Shown here: positions 5,801-6,651 of the stretch, piece by piece
Layout: each line of letters opens with the position of its first letter
Position numbering within the stretch: position 1 is the stretch's first letter
DNA from: Epilinea sp044228875
GTDB lineage: Bacteria > Chloroflexota > Anaerolineae > Epilineales > Epilineaceae
DNA: 6,651 nucleotides
Direction of reading: 5' to 3'
Assembly: GCA_044228875.1 (NCBI GenBank)
Contig: JBGAUA010000185.1
Coordinates: 1 to 6,651 of the forward strand
Position numbers and translations under genes: made by a program
The notes under the pieces: model-generated
What the model was told of the DNA's origin: nothing
Seen by the model: the letters and a program-made list of their open reading frames with translations, nothing else
Database searches by the model: none

Positions 5801-6535
5801 CCGGTGCGCCTCTTCGATGCACCCTTGCGACTGGCCACATCCCCCGGCCCCAACGCCGCGGGCAACGGCGGCAAGATGGACCTGGGGCGACCGTTGGCGG
5901 CCCTGGTCACGCGGGTGGACGGCGGCGGCGGGGGAGTCCCGGGCGGCGGAGCGACGCCCCCCGACCTGGGCATCGCCGCGCCGGGCGTGGTGACGCGGCT
6001 GATGCCCTACATGCGCAGCTACCTGGAGGTGGACGGCGGCGGCGCGGCGGTCACGGGCGTCAACGCCGACGCCACCCTGGAGGCGCCCGAGCGGGCGGCC
6101 TTCATCGGCTGGCGAGCACTCTTCGCCGGCTTCGGCGTGGAGGCCATCAGCGGAGAATCCGGCAGCCTGGACCGCGCGGCCTTCCTGCGCGCGGTGCACG
6201 CCTGGGCGGTGGAGTCGGACGCGGTGGAACTGCGCCTGAGCGGTCCGGACGAGGTCGAGGCGGGCAAGGGGCTGACCTTGACCGCCGAGGTCAGGCTGCC
6301 CGAGGGCGTGACGGTTACCGGCTGGCGTTGGGACCGCGGCGACGGCAGCGGCTACGTGGCATCCCAACAACCGGTTCTCAGCCTGCGCTACACAAAGGGA
6401 GGCGACATCACGGCCCGCGTGGAACTGACGACCACCGCCGGCCACACCTACGTGGCCGAGCACCGCCTGACAGTGCGCGGCGGACCGGGCATCGTCCACC
6501 TGCCCTTCCTGCTGAGCAGCCCGCGGCGACGGTAG
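2831..6535 (+). CDS. Secreted S8 (subtilisin-like) protease, multidomain, 1234 aa
   Basis: Predicted extracellular serine endopeptidase. Seen in order: signal peptide (residues 1-33, basic MRNPLR, Ala-rich core, likely cut after AMA33 or VNA23); I9-like propeptide (about 52-180, starting RYIVQLTDAPL); S8 domain (about 205-715) with Asp in VIDSGIS (D215), His in FHGAHVAG (H292), oxyanion Asn in AAGNAG (N394) and Ser in GTSMASPHVAG (S658). The triad is intact, so it should be active. A 263-residue stretch between N394 and S658 holds a divergent PA-like insertion (about 420-615) with the protein's only two cysteines, C468 and C490, a likely disulfide. Then come an Fn3-like domain (about 725-832), a glutamine-amidotransferase-like Rossmann domain (about 836-1127; VLLVNVRR, ASYWTAAL, YDLVILAAGD, GGRMLISG, AGFGVEAI), a PKD-like domain (about 1131-1222; WRWDRGDGSG) and the tail IVHLPFLLSSPRRR. 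The architecture recalls Vpr/lactocepin-like secreted subtilases. Substrate unknown; Fn3 and PKD modules usually serve as spacers or binding domains. It appears monocistronic. Confidence 0.93.
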   Translation: MRNPLRSWALAALMGFGAIAVNAAAAAAGAAMADEAAASSSRGTARVVDGSRYIVQLTDAPLVAYRGGRPGLAATAPFQPVQDASHSKARPPAVDEDASFARLRPVLSSPAALDYRAFLRRRQAEAEMAIQAIAPGARALYHYDVAFNGLTLRLSATAAERVRNLPGVLAVTAEERVVPLMDASLPVIGAPTAWADPHVGGRAAGGRGVRIAVIDSGISATHPMVGDDGFAPPEGFPQASWTVGDTVTPYGAEDLARYTNDKVIVARSYANPEVYDPATPLTPLADGLGGFHGAHVAGTAAGSIVRGAPGMKSGNIALSGVAPGAYLMAYKFTDAYTPEILRMIDDAVADGADVINNSWGTAAMNVMDPDLHPVSQAFKAAEGAGVVVVAAAGNAGTNGEATLGGPHQMIDEVITVANSQSGRGFAYYLYATDAGLADDLQKHPAAYEAFGNDFTVIEKPAVRLADFCNVLGLAINARNKVILEPASGTCDIPGLPIGNLPIPEQFGFLTKLLLAGVTNGTAGGFGGSPVESIVFYAPDGDPAQLAVALGLLDQISPFLGQLGLTVKFPVVAMITGPKAVELAAWADGHKSLKLKLDGTPATVNDPALLDQAHPTSSQGPSPSGSLKPDLAAPGTDILSANTGADGAPDGYALATGTSMASPHVAGATALLRQAWPAWSPADIKAALMVTADPVVKVGLDDAPARVQGSGRLDLARAIDPGLLIQPPAVGFDRARLLQRDAGLFVVLKDVRRSGGASTVYTVSHEPGAGLDATMLFQLPADATATVPAGGTLRWRLPLSAAGGMPAPGDYDGRLVFRSPSHTVRLAYRFTVPGDREDVLLVNVRRTAAAGGGIPGLPGGGAGLSDGPDYASYWTAALQTAGLSFDVWTVAAGEKTGAPPLSTLQNYDLVILAAGDGNAPLDQLAGGMTSLQMFLLGGGRMLISGWNYNHDPAGGLGAINIQGSGAMYFLSRYFAGFERTTNDVAPAGAIAPVRLFDAPLRLATSPGPNAAGNGGKMDLGRPLAALVTRVDGGGGGVPGGGATPPDLGIAAPGVVTRLMPYMRSYLEVDGGGAAVTGVNADATLEAPERAAFIGWRALFAGFGVEAISGESGSLDRAAFLRAVHAWAVESDAVELRLSGPDEVEAGKGLTLTAEVRLPEGVTVTGWRWDRGDGSGYVASQQPVLSLRYTKGGDITARVELTTTAGHTYVAEHRLTVRGGPGIVHLPFLLSSPRRR
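5399..5413 (+). repeat. 15-base direct repeat, copy 1, coding PGGGA in a Gly-rich loop
   Basis: CCGGGCGGCGGAGCG is identical to 5939-5953, exactly 540 bp (180 codons) away and in the same reading frame. It sits in the Gly/Pro-rich stretch at residues 846-867 of the protease, between the first beta strand and first helix of the amidotransferase-like domain. Confidence 0.6.
5939..5953 (+). repeat. 15-base direct repeat, copy 2, coding PGGGA in a Gly-rich loop
   Basis: Identical to 5399-5413. It encodes residues 1037-1041, in the stretch GGGGGVPGGGATPPD late in the amidotransferase-like domain. Identical codon choice in both copies, not just identical residues, favours a shared origin over independent drift, although GC-rich codon bias lowers the weight of this. 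Confidence 0.6.
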
Positions 6536-6544
6536 GGTCGAAGC
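6521..6544 (+). repeat. Downstream direct repeat, copy 1, overlapping the protease stop
   Basis: Positions 6521-6544 match 6581-6604 at 21 of 24 bases, with core ACGGTAGGGTCGAAGC (6529-6544). The protease stop TAG (6533-6535) is part of the core, and the final PRRR residues are coded by this repeat. The GTAG at the core resembles the GTAG head of REP-type elements, but no clean hairpin follows. Confidence 0.55.
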
Positions 6545-6651
6545 CGCTGCGGGGGAGCTGTCGCTGGTTCCTCGACGCTGCTGCGGCCACGGTAGGGGCG
6601 AAGCACTCGCACCTCCACCGTTGGGATCAACGCAGCGCCGCCGGGGCGAGT
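6536..6651. other. Non-coding tail after the protease gene
   Basis: No gene with a ribosome-binding site or recognisable product is visible, and no stem followed by a T-run, so there is no intrinsic terminator in the 116 bases available. The only structure seen is the 60-bp-spaced repeat, with a weak short stem CCGC/GCGG at 6545-6552. Confidence 0.5.
6581..6604 (+). repeat. Downstream direct repeat, copy 2
   Basis: Second copy, core ACGGTAGGGGCGAAGC (6589-6604), exactly 60 bp from the first in the same orientation. The 36 bases between the copies and the 36 after the second are not alike, so only the core repeats. At the next 60-bp step, 6641-6650 matches the beginning of copy 1 at 8 of 10 bases, hinting at a third copy cut by the window end. 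Confidence 0.55.

Noticed and set aside
4703..6499. A 598-codon open frame on the minus strand opposite the protease 3' half
   Set aside because: It is a by-product of GC-rich codon use on the opposite strand: low-complexity Arg/Ala/Gly/His-rich protein, no recognisable domain, no ribosome-binding site, and the plus strand encodes clear conserved domains throughout.
6487..6535. LPxTG-type sortase signal at the protease C-terminus
   Set aside because: The sequence is LPFLL, there is no Thr-Gly, and no hydrophobic segment long enough to cross a membrane before the basic tail.
6521..6651. CRISPR array from the evenly spaced repeats
   Set aside because: Only two clear copies that differ from each other, one overlapping coding sequence, and no cas gene in the window.

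Overview
The window holds three genes in a GC-rich bacterial sequence: a nearly complete biosynthetic arginine decarboxylase gene (speA, minus strand, running off the left edge), a YaeQ-family gene (minus strand, directly upstream of speA), and a divergently transcribed gene for a 1234-residue secreted subtilisin-like (S8) protease. The last 116 bases are non-coding and carry a direct repeat, one copy of which also forms the end of the protease gene.

Layout. Positions 1-1954 (minus) encode 651 codons of SpeA; only the last few residues lie outside the window. A 71-bp gap (1955-2025) follows, with a candidate sigma70-type promoter placed so close to the speA ATG that the transcript could be nearly leaderless; a small inverted repeat occupies the same bases. 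Positions 2026-2580 (minus) encode YaeQ, best started at a TTG codon. The divergent spacer 2581-2830 holds extended -10 type promoters pointing both ways, a 10-bp palindrome at the -35 position of the protease promoter, and good Shine-Dalgarno sequences for both genes. The protease (2831-6535, plus) reads as signal peptide, I9-like propeptide, S8 catalytic domain with a large PA-like insertion, Fn3-like domain, glutamine-amidotransferase-like domain, PKD-like domain and a short tail ending in LPFLLSSPRRR.

Organism. The sequence points to a high-GC bacterium with sigma70-like promoters, but the phylum cannot be fixed. SpeA and YaeQ together are most familiar from Proteobacteria, especially Gammaproteobacteria. 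The protease architecture and its VHLPFLL tail, and the GTAGGGGCGAAGC repeat downstream, recall secreted proteins and interspersed repeats I remember from Chloroflexota. I treat both as open.

How the genes relate. yaeQ and speA may be cotranscribed, since no intrinsic terminator is visible between them, though speA appears to have its own promoter. SpeA makes agmatine from arginine in the cytoplasm for polyamine synthesis. The protease is secreted and shows no evident functional tie to the other two. I see no mobile element, CRISPR array, RNA gene or defence system. The more unusual points are the architecture and loop insertions of the protease, and the repeat at its 3' end.
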